NCBI GenBank assembly: GCA_029721435.1
Contig: CM056574.1
Coordinates: 33,436,001 to 33,500,000, forward strand
DNA from: Gymnothorax reevesii
Lineage: Eukaryota > Chordata > Actinopteri > Anguilliformes > Muraenidae
Length of the DNA stretch: 64,000 bases
Reading direction: 5' to 3'
The notes beneath the pieces are model-generated. The model worked only from the letters and a program-made list of their open reading frames with translations, was not told the origin of the DNA and ran no database searches. Shown piece by piece: positions 12,301-27,300 of the stretch; position 1 is the first letter of the stretch, and the number at the start of each line of letters is the position of its first letter. A program made the position numbers and the translations under genes.

Positions 12301-15300
12301 CCTACAGACTGAGTTCACACTTAATCAGCCAGTAATTCATACTGATTGTTGGTAGATCAGTCAGGGGGGGGGCAATGAATTTACAAAGAGTAACAGAAGA
12401 GGTCAGAAAAGGACAATACCATTAAAATGGTACAAGCTGAGGGCACTGCCAAGATGCAGAACAAACTTCAGAGCCCTATGCCAAAGCTGTCTCAGTGTTG
12501 CTGCCTCTCCCACAGTACCCATTTTAGAACAGACCTACTCTCACCCGCGCCTCAACACCCCACCTCGGCTTTCATGTTCTCATTATTTACCAAGGAGTGA
12601 TAATTATGGAAGCCAATAAAAACAATATTGAATTTGTTTTTTAGTTCTAAATGAGGCTCGGGGGGGAAAAATATGTGTATACTTAGCAATTATTCCTGCA
12701 AATGGTGGTTAGGTTTATGGATTTAATATATAAATACAAATAAATGTACGTAAAAATATAGAGCAAATTTGAAAACTGCAAAATAAATTTTCTAAAAAAT
12801 AATGCACTTTGGGGATAATTTTTTGTATTTTTTAAAAGAAAATAGCAGATGTTCCAGCCTCTGCAGAGCCTTGATCAAAGCTGCCTGGGATTACCAACAG
12901 AGGCACACGCAAGGGAATCAGCCAATCTGTGGAGGAATCGTGTTCAGTCTGCTCATAAGTTTGAAAAGCTCTACCAACCAATTTTTGAGAAAACTACAAA
13001 AAGCGACGCAAAGAAAAAATGAAGATTTTTAACACGGAAGGAGTTGGCCACAGTAAATATTGATTTAATTTAGTTTTTAAATATTAACTGCCATTTATAG
13101 TACTTGTTTTAATATAAAGAAACACTTCATTGCATTATTTTTGAAGACATCTTCGGTTAACTTGCACAAGATTTTGGCGCTGTACTTTGTAGCATAATTG
13201 AGCAGACTAAGCAAATAAGCTTATGTTAGCTGCCCATTCGTCAAAACTACTAAAAGAACTCAAACGATCCTGTCTTCAGGTCTATTTATCTACCTACACT
13301 AGGTCGCTTCCAGAGCCCAATTAGACATGGGGGGACAGTGGTTGGTGAAGTTGTATTATGTTCAATATTTAAATTATTTCTGGTTCCAGGGTTGCTTCAC
13401 CTTCCCAGCTTGCTAAGACTGGTGTAGCATGATACAAAAATGACAATGTAAAAGTTACATAAAAGACATTCAGAGATTGAGGAACATTATGAATTCCGAC
13501 CCTTAAAGACATTAATTTAATCACTCAAAACTCTAATGATAAAATGACGCTCCCATAATAGAGTTCAGTCTCAAGTGAGAAAGCACTGTTGCTTCCTGTC
13601 CCAGAGTGAGCTCACCCTCGGGGTCAAGCAGGGCGTGGTGCTCACGGAGGGAGTCCTCGTGGACGGACACGGCACGTCGCTGGGGAGAGGGTTTCATGCG
13701 GGGCCGTGGTTTTGGGAGGGTTTCTGTGGGACACAAAGCACACAATATCAAGGACACTGATCTCAAACTTTGGCCCTGAAGGGCACTAGTAGAGTCTGAT
13801 ATTTTCCAAGCATACAGCTGGACTTTAGAGCTTAAGAGTTTACCCTCTTGGCGCCCAATGGTTGTGTTGGGGGCTGATAATAAAATTACTAAACCAGCAG
13901 GCACTGCAGCACCCGGAGAACAGCATTTGAGAACCAGGTTCTAAAATTAATCAGGCAGGCAAGAGAGACACACATTCACACAGCCGACTTTCATGCGTCT
14001 ACACGCTTTCATTGAAGTCAAGTGTGAACCTATGTCGCAAGCAAGAATTTCAAGGCATTACATTTCCACCTGATTTGCATGCAATTAACTTGAAGAGCAA
14101 AGGTACACTTTCTACAATGGCAATGCCTCTATCATCTTTCAAGGGGCCATATCTCATCTCAGAGTGGCACAAATTGAATCACCAGTAGCTGTTTTTGTAA
14201 TCAATGCAATCAACCTATGTCAGTGAGTGCACACAATCATCTTGCTTTCAGTTACCGAAGCAATAAGCAACAGTTTCTGGTTTATAAAAAAGTTCAACAG
14301 AAAAGGATTTCACCCTCTGATAAAATCTGAAAATCAGTTTATTCCGAAATAACATTAAAGATATTTAGTGCGCACAGTGTATGTAAAGAAACACAGTGGT
14401 ACAGGGTACATACACTAATAATTCATGCAGTCTGTCTAATAAATGTGTAGATACTTGTCCCGCCAAAACAATGAGCCAAGAATAGACCTGCATTGATTAT
14501 TCAATTAAATTATAAGTCAGGAGCTTCAGATAAACGGGGCAAATATCAGCACAAAGTGCAATATTATGATATGAAGCTTTCCCAGAGCATTGCATGAGAG
14601 TCCTGTGATGGTTTTTCAGTGTTCTAAGGTGTTTAATCGAATGAGCATTAAAATGACAGAAAAATGACACTACATGTTGATAGGTCATTTGAAAAAAAAG
14701 TAAAAGGTAGCATTGTCTTGCTTTTTAAAGCAATCAAAATAAAGTCTGAAATGGGGTAAACCTTTTTTCATACACAGTATCAGTGAGTTAGCAGGATAAC
14801 TACATCAAGTAAAACCCACACCAATCCGAAATTGGGAAAACAGACAGAAGTAAAAAGAGCTGTTCCAGGTTTACTCAGTACAGTTTTCCTACTACATAAA
14901 ATTTCCTCTAGAAATTTTTAACTGTATGTGACCATAAATCTCATTGACCAGGTGCATTGTGGGAAATATACCTTCTGTGACGGACTGTGCTTTCTCTGAC
15001 CGCTCCCGGCTGTCCACCAGGGTGACCCCTCTGCGGGGTGATGGTGCTGGTGGGGTGTCCCTCCTAGGGGAGGCGGCTGGGGGGTCCCTTGGCTGCAATT
15101 GGGGGGCGTCAGACTCCACCGGTTTGTCCTCACGAGACGGGGAGGGACTGGGTTGGACAGACGCGGCGGGGGATGTCCTGGGAGGTGGGCCGGAGACTGA
15201 GGGCTCGGGCAAAGGGAGCGGCGGTTTGATAATAGGTTTCGGGGGGAGGTGACCGGGCTTTTCCGGGAGGGCTGGCCTTTCGCCGGGCCCTGAAGCTCGG

Positions 15301-18300
15301 CGGGACTCCAGGGAGGACACGCCCACTCGCACAGGTCGCCTCATGTCTGCGAGGAAAGCATTTATTATCTCTGTTTGCACATCGTTATGGGTACATAGGC
15401 CAGTGCAGAGGACAGTTTGCTATGCAATTGATTATACACTTGTACATCATATACATGCAAGCTACTTGCTATTAGCCATGACTGAGTGAGGCTTCATATT
15501 ACTGAAAATGAGCAAGCACATATGAGGCCAAAGCCAGACTTTGTTATTAAGTTTCATTCACCCTTTTCAATGTAAGTAAATGTTAAATATGAATTAGTTG
15601 AGGCCTAGCCATCTCACAAATATGACTACAAGTAGCTATATGACCCTATGAAGGTGTGACTCTCATTAAGTTGAAGCGTGTTTGCCAATGATGGACTACA
15701 TGACAGCTAATCGGTTCCAATTAATAGTGATGCATGAATTGCTTTTTATAATCGGATGTGTATGCACTGAAGCCTTGTCAGGTCTCTCTCGAAAAAACCA
15801 CACCAATCTCATCTTTGTTCATTATGCCTCAGTGCGCATGTGCAAGCGAGGCATATGGAAGTTCGTGTGTGTGTCATTCAGTCATTATGCCGTGGTACGC
15901 AACTACGCATGCGCAAGCGGGGCATACGGAAGTTCGTTTGTGCGTTAGTGACGATGCCTAGGTGCGCATGCGCAAGCGGGGCATACGGTAGTTCGTTTGT
16001 GTGTCTGTCTGTTACCGGGATAGCCGCTATGCCGGTCAAAATCAAGTCCTAGAATATGGCTCTATGGGTTAAATGCCACGATATCGCGGATTTAAATTTG
16101 CCAGATTTTTTATATATAGTTTTGTTTTCGACTTATAGCACTATTTGACGCTTCCATAGACTCCAATATGAATCGAGGAATGCGAAAGTAACGCGGGTCA
16201 TGGGGAAAGCAATTGTTCCAAACAATGAATAGTTACAGCACTGACCTCCATTCATTTTCAGTGGAACACGTTTGCAAGTAAGTTTATCAAATGACTACAT
16301 TTTTGGGAAATTTGTCGCATTAGCTGTTCCCTAATGAATTTTGTTGTTGGCGTCATTTTCTGTAACCAGCTTTAGTTTATGTCGATCGTCAGATAACAAC
16401 CTGTTAAATTCGTATTAAAGTTAAAGTAGATGCGTGAGCAGCTCTTAACAATCTATCTTAACCACGTCATTTGTTCTTTTGGCTACCTTAAATTAATTGC
16501 AGTTATTGGTGTTCGTCTGAGCACAAAGTTTACATTCGCTTGTTAGATTCGCTGATAGTTTCAACCGCATTTTATTGCTAACTAGTTAATTTTGTTGCCT
16601 ACCACATTACTTCTGTAGTTTTTTCAGCGCTTCTTTAGACCCGTAAACATTTATATATTTGCATGTATGCTACGTTTTCCTGAAAATGCAGAAATTAGAT
16701 GACAACTAGCCGTGCAACGCACAGGTTAAATGCGCTTTTTTCGATGCAATGTAGGCGGCCTGGGTTTGCAGGGTCTATATAGCCGTCCGACGGTTACCAT
16801 TTTTTTCTGCTATTTTGCCGTTGCTTCTGCTTGACATGCGCAGTTGTCACTGATGAGGACTTGGCGGGTTACAAATGATTTCTCTGCTCTACCTTGATAT
16901 AATTTCATCCCCCTTTAGAAATTTTTGTGGCTAATAAAGCCAAAAAAGGCGGAGATTAAATAGGTATTTCTTTCCAGTAGAAGTGATCAATTTGCTTGCT
17001 CCACATAAGCAACTTGTCCGTGCTAACACAACTTGCAGTACGCAAAACCTGTATTATGTTCATAACATAACAGAGCTCTCTCTAACTGTCGCGTACCGTC
17101 CATAAAGCTGATTTCACATCAGACACGAAACAAATTTTTTGCAGGACAGATTAGCCTGCATTCAATGTCAATGCAAAGACGTGAATACTCAAGCCGCTTT
17201 CACACCGGACGCGAAATGAATTTTTCGCGCGACAGATTACAGTCAAACTAAGTCATGACCGCTTATCTGCTACAGCATGTTAGTTCGCGTGCTCTGCAAA
17301 TTAGAAATGCTTCTGGTTAACTTAACTGCCAACGCCGTGTATGCCTACAAACTTGTGACAACTGAGCATGTCAAGCGGAAGCGACGGCAAAATAGCAGAA
17401 AAAAATGGGAACCGTTGGACGGCTAAATTGACACAGCGAAAACTTAATAGAATTTCCTTGTATACAACATTTGTGGTGCTGTTTTGTCCTTGATTGAATT
17501 AGCCGGTTTTACTAGCAAAAATGATTTCAAAATACTGTTTTCACTTACTAAGTTCGAAACCTGACGCATCGCCTTTGTCACCCAGTAAAACCGGTGTAAG
17601 CGGAAAACAGACTCATTATTCACAGTGGTTTCGGAGAAGATGTGTGAATTTACGCAAATCGCCAACTCAGTAATAATACAATGAACAAAAAAATAAACGC
17701 CCATGTCAAATATCGATGCCACATGGAGTTAACAACTCTAAGTGAGCATATGCTGACTGTTACGAGTACAATAGGGATATTTCTCTTGATTTTTTAAATT
17801 CATCTCTCTGTCAGTGAGCATTTGCTCAGTGATGCAGTGATATCACTCAGTACATGAGTGTGGCATTTCCAGACGGTGATCAGACAGAATGAGCAGTACC
17901 CAGTCACTCATCCTGGGGACAATAAAAGGCCACCCCAAAATGTTGAATTTTGTCAAAAGTCATCATGCCTCAGATGTCTCAGGTCATGTGGGAACGCGCC
18001 ATTGGCATGCTGGATTCAAGGATGTCCACCGGAGCGATCGCTGTGCAGCTGAATGTTAACTATCGGACAATAGGCCGTTTGAGAGATCGTTTCCGATAGA
18101 CGGGCAGTACTGCAAATCGACCTCATCCACGTCGGCCACATGTGACCAGACCAGCACAAGATCGCTGCATCCGGCTCGTCCACCTGCGGGATCGGCTCAA
18201 ATCAGTGAGTGACACGCACAGTGGATGAGACCATTGGTCTGCACAACGGACGCATCACACCACAGACAGTCCGTAACCGCCTGCAAGAAGCCAACTTGCA

Positions 18301-21300
18301 CGCTCGGCGTCCTCACCATGGTCTGGATCTCTCCGTTGTCCTGCGTCGGAACCTACTGGCATGGGCAAACGCACACGTTCGATGGCCCTTGGCACGCTGG
18401 AGAAGAGTGCTAGTCACAGACAAATCCCGGTGCCAGTTTCTTGTTAATAAAAACTCAAAAAATTTGACGTGGTGTTTATATTTTTGTTCGGTGTATATAG
18501 ATGGCGTGCGGCATATATCTTAAAACAAGCGTATCCAACTCATTGCACCTGCTTATGTTATAAGAAGCTAACAAATAGCAAAGTTTCCACTGTAGACTGA
18601 TTCATATTGCAATATTAAGGCGAAAACAAAGACTTTACAACTTTACGTCAGATCTGAATTTAGCCCTAACACAGTTGAAGATTTGATTCGGATCAGTGCG
18701 GAGGGTCCTCCTCTGGACATATTTGATGCCTCACAGGAAGTGAGGAGATGGACGGAAGGGCAGAGAGCCAGGACAGCCATAACTTTCATTTGTTGGAGAC
18801 AGTTGTATTGTTAATGTGGAGTGATATATTGTAGTTTTTTAAACATTAAAAAAATATATATTGGTGCTTCTTAGATTTTGGTGTGTGCGCTCCTAAATTT
18901 TGGCTCGGGCTCCTAACTTTTTGAACTTGGGAGCGCAGCTCTACCAAGCAAAAAAGTTCATTTCGAGCCCTGTACTGTAGTACTTAAATTATGTGCATGT
19001 GCACCAACGCAGCTTATGTCTAAGCACGTGGCTCTGTGAATAGGGTGTCTCTCTTTGCGTACATTAATGTTCATTGGACTGCCACTGGTGGGTAAATACT
19101 TGAGGATGTCAAGCATAGATGCACAGCTAGGGCACTCTGACATGTCCACACCAAATTTTATAGCTTCATTAAGGGACATACTTGTCACTGCTGTAAGCAC
19201 TGAGGCATCAGCACCTTCAGTGCTTTCATCTTTATTTCAGTAGGAGACTTCAATTGAGAAGAATTAAAGTTTACCTGACGATGTGGACATTGTGCGAGGT
19301 TTCATGAAGGTGGGTGGGGGTTCAGGTTTGCTGTCAATGATCGTCCCTATGAACAAGGAGCAGGGATAACACAAAAAACACTCATGTAAGCAATGTTTTG
19401 ACTTGAAAAATCACAACAAAGAAAACCAGCAATGACATCTTAAATTTATTCTTCACTAAAAAAAAAAAAAAAAAAAAACTTTGACAAAAAAAAAAATCCA
19501 CTGTTAAATCCTCTAACGCCACTATTTAACTCTGTTGCCAAAACATAAACCCTGCTCTGCTCTGCGCTGCTTTGCTTTTTTCTGACTAAAATCACAGCAT
19601 TTATATCGACCAGCAACATTCTGGAAAGATCCACAGGACGCCCGGGCAACCCCGCCCCCTCCAGGCAGGAAGGTGCCAGAAGCCCCCAGAAAACACCAGT
19701 CCATTTCAAATGAAATTACATCAGATCATGTCCAGAGGGTGCCAAACTTACAAAACAAATAGCTGACCAGCAAGGCAGCAAAAACAGCACTCAACAAATC
19801 TCCACCCACAAATGAGACACAATGCTGCACACAAAACACCCACACACAACAGCAACCAGACTTTGACAATACTGTAAGCTTGTATACGCATGCAGCAAAC
19901 GAGTGCTATTAATGCGCATTGACTAAACCACACACACTCTGTGTCGGGAGAGTGCGCTAGTAGACACACTGTTGTGCTGAGGGCACACACACGCACACAG
20001 ACTAAAAACAGCGGCACAACCAATATCAACACTTTCTCCTCAGGCAAAGGATTAAATTCCTCTGAAAACCACTTCCACAACAACCCTGAACATTGCCCTC
20101 TAACACTGTCTGGTACAACAGTCATCTAAGTGCCTCAGCTGAAGTTCCCACATGAGCGGTAAGTCAGTGATACAGCATGACCTCTGAGGATCTCTGCCAG
20201 ACTAGCGCTGAGTCATGACTGCCGCTCCAAAGGAGAGAGTAGTGGCCATGTTTGCTGCATTAGCTGATGAATGCAGGGAGACATTCTTACTGCAAAAACT
20301 TATATCCAAACATGCTTCTAAACACACATACCCTGATGTACCGCTAAGTGCGGATATCCTTGTGCACTCAGCGTTACAGTATATGCTAATAAAACTCTGG
20401 TGGACAACTCAGAAGCTGCCTGAAAATTCCAGCAAAAGCCACCTAAAGATGGTCTAGCTGGTTTCAGACGAGTCAAAACCACTCAATAAACTGGTGTAAC
20501 GTACTGAGATTGACCCGCTTTGAATTTGTATTCTCCCTACGTGCACATGCATGCGCGATAAAAATGGAAGTCAATTCAGTGCATGACCAGCACGATTATA
20601 AGATTGTTTTAAAACTGGGAATACTTTATTTTGCAGGGGTAATTGTTTACTTAAGCGGGTCTAGCCATAGAGGCCAATACAGTGTGCACAGTATATTATT
20701 TAATATAAGCCATCTTGATACAAAGTCTGTGGTGAATAAGTAAATGTATCTGTGATGAATTTTTTCAGATACATTTACTTATTCACAATCTTTACTAAAG
20801 ATGGATAACAACAGATTTAACATTATTGAACTCATTTACGTCTGTAACTAGATATCCATACATGCTGATGATTAACTGCCAGCCACTGGGCAGCAGCGAC
20901 TTAACAACTCTATGCATTTCGATAATTGCATATTGAGTTCCATTGCTCCCCGCAAGATCTATGAATGAAAGTAACCATACATACCGATAATGGCTGATTA
21001 ATTACTATTGATCCACATCAGATCGTAAGATCTAAACCCAATCAATAATTTATGCCACCCCATTTTCCACTCTCATCAACCAAATGTGTAGGGACTGATA
21101 TTCTTGTGGAATAGCGATGTCATACTCCATTATGTTCCAGGCAGTTGATAGATGTAGCAAGAGCTAATGCAAGCCCTGCGGACCACATACCGAATCACTT
21201 AATTGGTGTTACTATTTTTCTGTTTAGTGCATGTACATAGTAATAAATACACATTGCAAACAATAAAAAAATATTTCTGTCTTATATATAAAATCTCATA

Positions 21301-24300
21301 TTTAAAAATTACAAAGTCCATTTAGTTTTTGCAAATTGATTAAAAAATATTGTCAAATGAATAGTTTCCTGCTCTTCAAGATTTGCAAACGGGGTAAGGA
21401 AATTCTACTTGCAGAGCAAACACAAACTTAAAGATTTTTTTTTTTTTTTTTTTAACTTTACTTTACGGGCAAAGATGGGGTGCAGGTTGCAGAGCTAGTT
21501 CCAGCAGACAACTTGAGACATGCCCAAATTTCCATAGACACTCCCAAGCATATCAGACACTGCTCCAGCCCTCTGGAGGGCGGGCTATTTAAGCCGCTTA
21601 GCCGCTCCCCCTCAGTCTCTGCCTGCTGATACGCTGCTTCGCTCTCTGCTGCAGCATCACTCTTCCCCACTGCTAGTTCACAACCCACCTCCGTCTCTCT
21701 GAATTTCCCCCAAAGGGATGGGGCTCGGAGACAATCCCAACACTCCCCGCTCTCTTCTCCTCAAGCTCAAGACGCCACAGGGTGCGTCAGGGTCAGAACC
21801 CAGACACCAAACTATCACTGCATCTGTTTGTTAATGCTGCAATTAACAGTTTACATTTGAAATGGCTGACAAGAATAAGATTTCAAGTCACACTGAAAGT
21901 CTACCAGATTTTTAATGACTTGTGCAGCACTGCTCAGAAACTGTATATATTACAATACATAATCAACTATTGATACAATCCACCTAGTAACTAAGTAGTA
22001 TGAACTACATACTAATATCGACAAATGTCCAGCAAAAACATCAGTTGGCATGCAAATATGTTGAAATCTGCACACACACACAGGTAGTAAATCCACTCAA
22101 CGTTATGGCTCCACTCAGCAACTGAAAGTTGCAGTATCTCTGTACAGTAATATCTACAAATACTCCACAAAAGCATTGCTCAAAAGACACACAGATGCAA
22201 AAACCCCTGAGCTAGCAGAGACCAGCCATGCACAGGGATGGCAGGATGCCAGGAAGCAGGAGGCATTCGGCCATGCAGTGTAAAAAAGTAAAGAATGTCT
22301 TACCTTCAGAGTCCGCTTTCCTGAGTTCTCCCTCTTTGCTCTGCAAAAGAAAGCATCAGCCATGGTTTACTGACACATTTATCTTGTCATAACCCATGCC
22401 CTCTGTCCTCAGTCTCCCCATTCACAGAGAGTGTGCGTGTGTGTGTGTGCGCGCCTAACAACTCAGTTCAGCTTCCACCTTCCAAGTTTTACTGCACAAC
22501 CCATTGGCTTGGAGTTTGATTACTGCACTGTCTACAATAAAACCTGAAGATTTCCAGTTACAGGGTTCATAACACAAGGTTGGAGGCAATGGTGATGTAT
22601 TTCTCCCAGTAGAGCCAAATTGGTAATATGAAACTCTGTTTATTATTTGGCTGGGTTACTTATCGTCTGAACCAATCCACTGGTATATCACAGCCAATTC
22701 TAAACCTGTTTATGGGACTAGACCCGCTTAAGTAAAATAAAGCATCTATTGTTTCATTGCCTATATGCCCAAACCAGTGTATACAGCTACGTACATCAGG
22801 CAACTAAACCTCATAAGTGTGTTTCCATGAAGTATGAGGAATGCTTTAACACTCCATGTTTGCAAACTTCTGCACACCCATACTATAAATGGGTGAGCTA
22901 GATACTGTATTCATGCCATAATGAATCACTGCTAATTTTCTGATCCAGGGTCAGTATTCCCAGTCAGTTTTCTGATTTTACCCATGATGACCTGAAAGAG
23001 AATAATGATCGAAGATCAGCAACAGCTCACCAAGTGGTCATATGAAAAAAGAAAAACCCCCGGACTTCAGGACAGTTCCATTCCTGCTGGGTGCCACTAA
23101 ACCCCAATAACTGCTGGCTTTAGGTGGTCGGATTGTACCTTTCACCCAATCCAGTAAAATTGTTCTTAATTAACTCAACACTAAAATGTTGACAGACATA
23201 CAGGAGCATATTCCAGGAGTTAAACCTAAAAAAAGTGCACAACCAAGAGATATACTTGCTAGAATAAGCACATTTTTGTCGAAATACATCTGCAGAAAAA
23301 TTACCCCATGTGATCTCTCTTGACTAATCATTGACCAGCCTTTGCACTGACAGCTTGTGAACAACAACATTGTCTGGTATGAGTAGACATGCCAGGAAGA
23401 GAGGTGGAAGTGCTATTTCTATCTAAATTCAGTGAAAAGGCAAGGATCTGCCCCCATGACACCAGTAAGGTGGACTGAGGTTGTGAACTGCTGAATTACT
23501 CTTGGGTGTGTTTAGACAGTGTCAAGAAATTGCAGAGGACATTGAACACAAAGTTTGCTTGATGGAGAGATACTGTTCCTTCTTATTGTAGCAATGATTT
23601 TATCAGACGAGATGATAATGAAGATTATAAACAGTGATGCAAAGCAGTGATGTGCCCTCAGTAGAATCCATGCCTTTTAACTCGCAACTAATCTCAGTTG
23701 TTAGTGTTTACGATGTAGATTTGCTATCAACCAACTGATTGACTCACAAAGATTAATCAGTTGTATGACTCCCTTTATACATTTGCACTTCACTATTTCT
23801 CATCAAATCTGAACTGCTCTATTAACAGCACACACCTGCATAAATTTGTTTGCAAAAATTTCAAAAGACCAACGTGAAGTCATTTCAATCAAAGGTGGAA
23901 ACTCTTTTTCATGGGATAAACGTTAGCCCATACACAGTTTCTTGCTTCATCTTTCTGAAGAACCAGGATCTAAGTCTCAGCAGAGAAAGAGCACCGTGCA
24001 GTTGCTTGCTATGGCCTTGCTTTTCGATTGACTTGACACCACAATTTGTCCCTTGTTGTATTGCTCATCTGGCTAGCTAGTTTATTGCTAGCTAGATCGC
24101 TCATGGGGTTACCGTTAGTCCATATCCTTGCACAGTATTTTCCTGCATCACTTTGCTGAGCCCAACCCCTGCAGAAAAAGGCTGGCTATGCTTTTTTTTC
24201 TGTAGCAAATATATAAACGGCCACGTTGCAGACTATCATTGTAGGTAGCTAATGTCTTGTTCTGAAATGCTATGTAATGATATAGCTTACATCTATTAGC

Positions 24301-27300
24301 GAACAGGCTGATCGAGAAGTGGGATTCCACTTTGGAGTCAATTGTCTCTCCCTTTATAGCATGTTTCCACAAACCTATCTTTCTTTGCTTAGTTTGTAAG
24401 TTTTGTCACCTGAATTAGAAACGAATCAGGGTTCTATAATAAAAAAGTCCTCTGATGACCCCGATATCAGCAAAAATTATGTATTTTCATGATGAGAGAA
24501 ACACAAGCTAGGTTACAGACATGGCTAAATACTTTGTGTTTTTGGGCGATCATGTCACAAGAATACAATCCATATGTTTGGCTCAAATAGCCTAAAATCA
24601 ATGACCCAGGCATAGTCCTTGAGTACTTTGTCATGCAAAGTTTCCTCCACCCATACACAGTAAAAATAGCAGATCTCTCCTGTCAGTGTGGCTCTTAACG
24701 ACTGAACCCGTCGAATGTAATGTATGTGGGTTTTTTTTTTTACACCAGTTAAACGTTCAACTAGATTAATTTTACTGAAACAATATTTGTTTCTGGGCAT
24801 AATATCACGTTCATCCGACCATGTGCCTGCCCCCGAGCTTGGGCGCCACGGCTGCAGCATCGCCAGAGAGGAACCTGAGCTGTCACCATCCCGCTGCAAT
24901 AACCCGATCTGCCCCAGAATGCTCTTGGGAACGAGAAAAGAGTGGCAACCAGGGCACTGATAATAATAGACGTCCTAGGACAGCCTCGGCCAGAGGGGTC
25001 AGCTGAAAACCCTCGTCCCTCTCCTTGACCGGCTGGCAGGACAGCCCTTTCCCCCGGGACGAAGCGTAGCCCCTCACCTGGGCCCTTCTGGTGTCAGACG
25101 GCAGGGTCTTGGTGACCCCCATTCGGTGCAGCATAACGTGGACGCGCTGCTCGAAGCTGGACGGTCCCTCGTTGGAGGAGCCTTTCTCGCTCAGGTGTTT
25201 CTGGAAAAGGGCAGTGAATGAGAAGGGGGATGCCTTCTGCACAATCTAGATGTACCCATCCATCTCTCTCAACATTTTATCAAATGTTCATCTCTTACTA
25301 AAACATGCAAACATGTCACAGTATTGCATTTAAACTTCTAATACTGGTCAAATAATTGCCCACTTATTGTTCCAGTTATATTTTTTCAGTCTTGAGCCCT
25401 TCAATTATACTGGATCATTGAATGAATCGGGGAAAAAGGAGCGCGTCTAGGGTAGAAGAATCAAAATCACAATACCAGGTGCTCTTGGGCGAGGGGCAAA
25501 GACTGTAACAAAAATACGAAAAAAGATTTAGTCACCCTGATGAAGGCCTTGTATGGCCGTAACGTGTAGGTGCGCTTTTTAATTTTGCCGAAGCATTAGC
25601 CATTTAATAAAGGCTTTTTACTTTTTTCGCTACCAGAGTGCCTGAGACTCTTTTTTCATATACTGGATCATTGTTTACAAGTAAGTAACAACAAATATCA
25701 TAGGTTTTCCTTATTACAGTTGCTGAAAACAATTCAGATCTCTACCCAGTTGTGAAATGTCAGAATAACCAGGTGGAAACAACTTGAAATGACTAGAGTC
25801 ATGCACATTCGTGTGCTCCATCCAGATGCGGCGAAAAAATCAAACTCCCAGGCAAACTATAAACTTGGCGAGAAGAGCCCTCCGGCAGCCACTTCAAGGG
25901 CCGCCTCCCTTTGCAGGCAATATGTCAAAGTAGAGAAAACCTTGAACGCTGATGCTCACTTGGGTTACAGATATTCTCCCAGCTCTCCGTGCCTGGTCTA
26001 AAGGCTGAAGCAGATGAACAGCCTCATTTCAGATACTGATTATCAGGGTTCATACAGCTAAAAAAGCTTTGAGTTATTCCTGAGTGGCAGGTGTGCACTA
26101 GTTTCTGTGTTGCCACTGGTTGCAGTGAGACTTTAATGAGGGTTATATGTTTGAAGGTCCACCAGCCCTGAGGCAGTATCTTGCAAAGTCAAAATCTACT
26201 ACTTCCGCTCATTTTACCATTGTAAATTACGTCAGCATTTACAACCTCTGTTCCAGATGAACTGGGACACTATGATACACGTAAATAAAAACAGGATTGA
26301 GTGATTTGTACATTCTCTTTTACCTACAGGTACATTTAGTTCAAAACAGCACAAAGATACATATTTGTAAGTTTCACCTTAACAGAAGTACTGATTTTTG
26401 TTAATATTAGTACATTCCAAATTTGACACCTGCAACAAGTTCCAACATACGTAACTGGGACAGGGGAATATAGAGACTGGAAAACTTCTGGAACCTTCAG
26501 AAAAACACCCGTTGGGAACATTATACTGGTAAAACAGAAAATAGGGAACAGATGACCCAATTACGATTGGGTATAAAATGAGCGGTCACAAACTAGCAGT
26601 TATTTGCAAGCAATATGGTTCAAGGTTTGCCTCTCTGACAAAAGCTGCATGAACAAATAGCAAAACAGTTTAATAACAACATGCAGTTTAATCAACATGT
26701 GGTTGCAAAGGGATTTCACCATCAACAATCCAAAAGATTCTGAGAAACTGGAGCCATTTGCGTGAGTTAAAGATGAGGCCAAATACCAATATTGGTTGCG
26801 GGTTACAGTCAAGCCCTCAGACAGCAGTGCATTAAGAACTGCCGAGGTTCTGTTATGGACATAACCACGCATGGACTCGCAAACACCTGTGTCAGTGAAC
26901 GCAGTTCGTGGTAGCATCATCAAATTCAAGTTAACCCTCTGTGGTACCATGCTGCCCTCAGGCAACAAACCCACTTTTGGCCTATAGTATCCCCACAATG
27001 CATCCCCTCTGATGATGCAATACTTTGAAAGACCAGAAGGAACCAATAACAATACTTCAATTTTTCACATGACTTATTGGAAGCTGAATAGAATCCCTTT
27101 TTTGCACACTTTCTCAGAGAAAACAGCTTTGCCATTTTGCTCCACAAAAATGGTCTGAAAACATCATTTCCTGGCCCTTTTCAGTTTGGAAAAAATATAT
27201 TCACGAAGTTGCTAAATAAATAATGGAACCCTGTTAAAATGCAATTGTTGCTCTGAGGCAACAACGTACCATTATGGAAAATTGCATGTTGCCTTGAGGT

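Larger units (their letters stand above)
19347..22303. other. carmil intron between w18 and w17
   Basis: Holds a poly(A) run at 19460-19480, the MITE copy at 20700, a poly(T) run at 21436-21454, and a GC-richer block at 21470-21785 with a TATTTAAG box. I see no exon. Confidence 0.5.
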
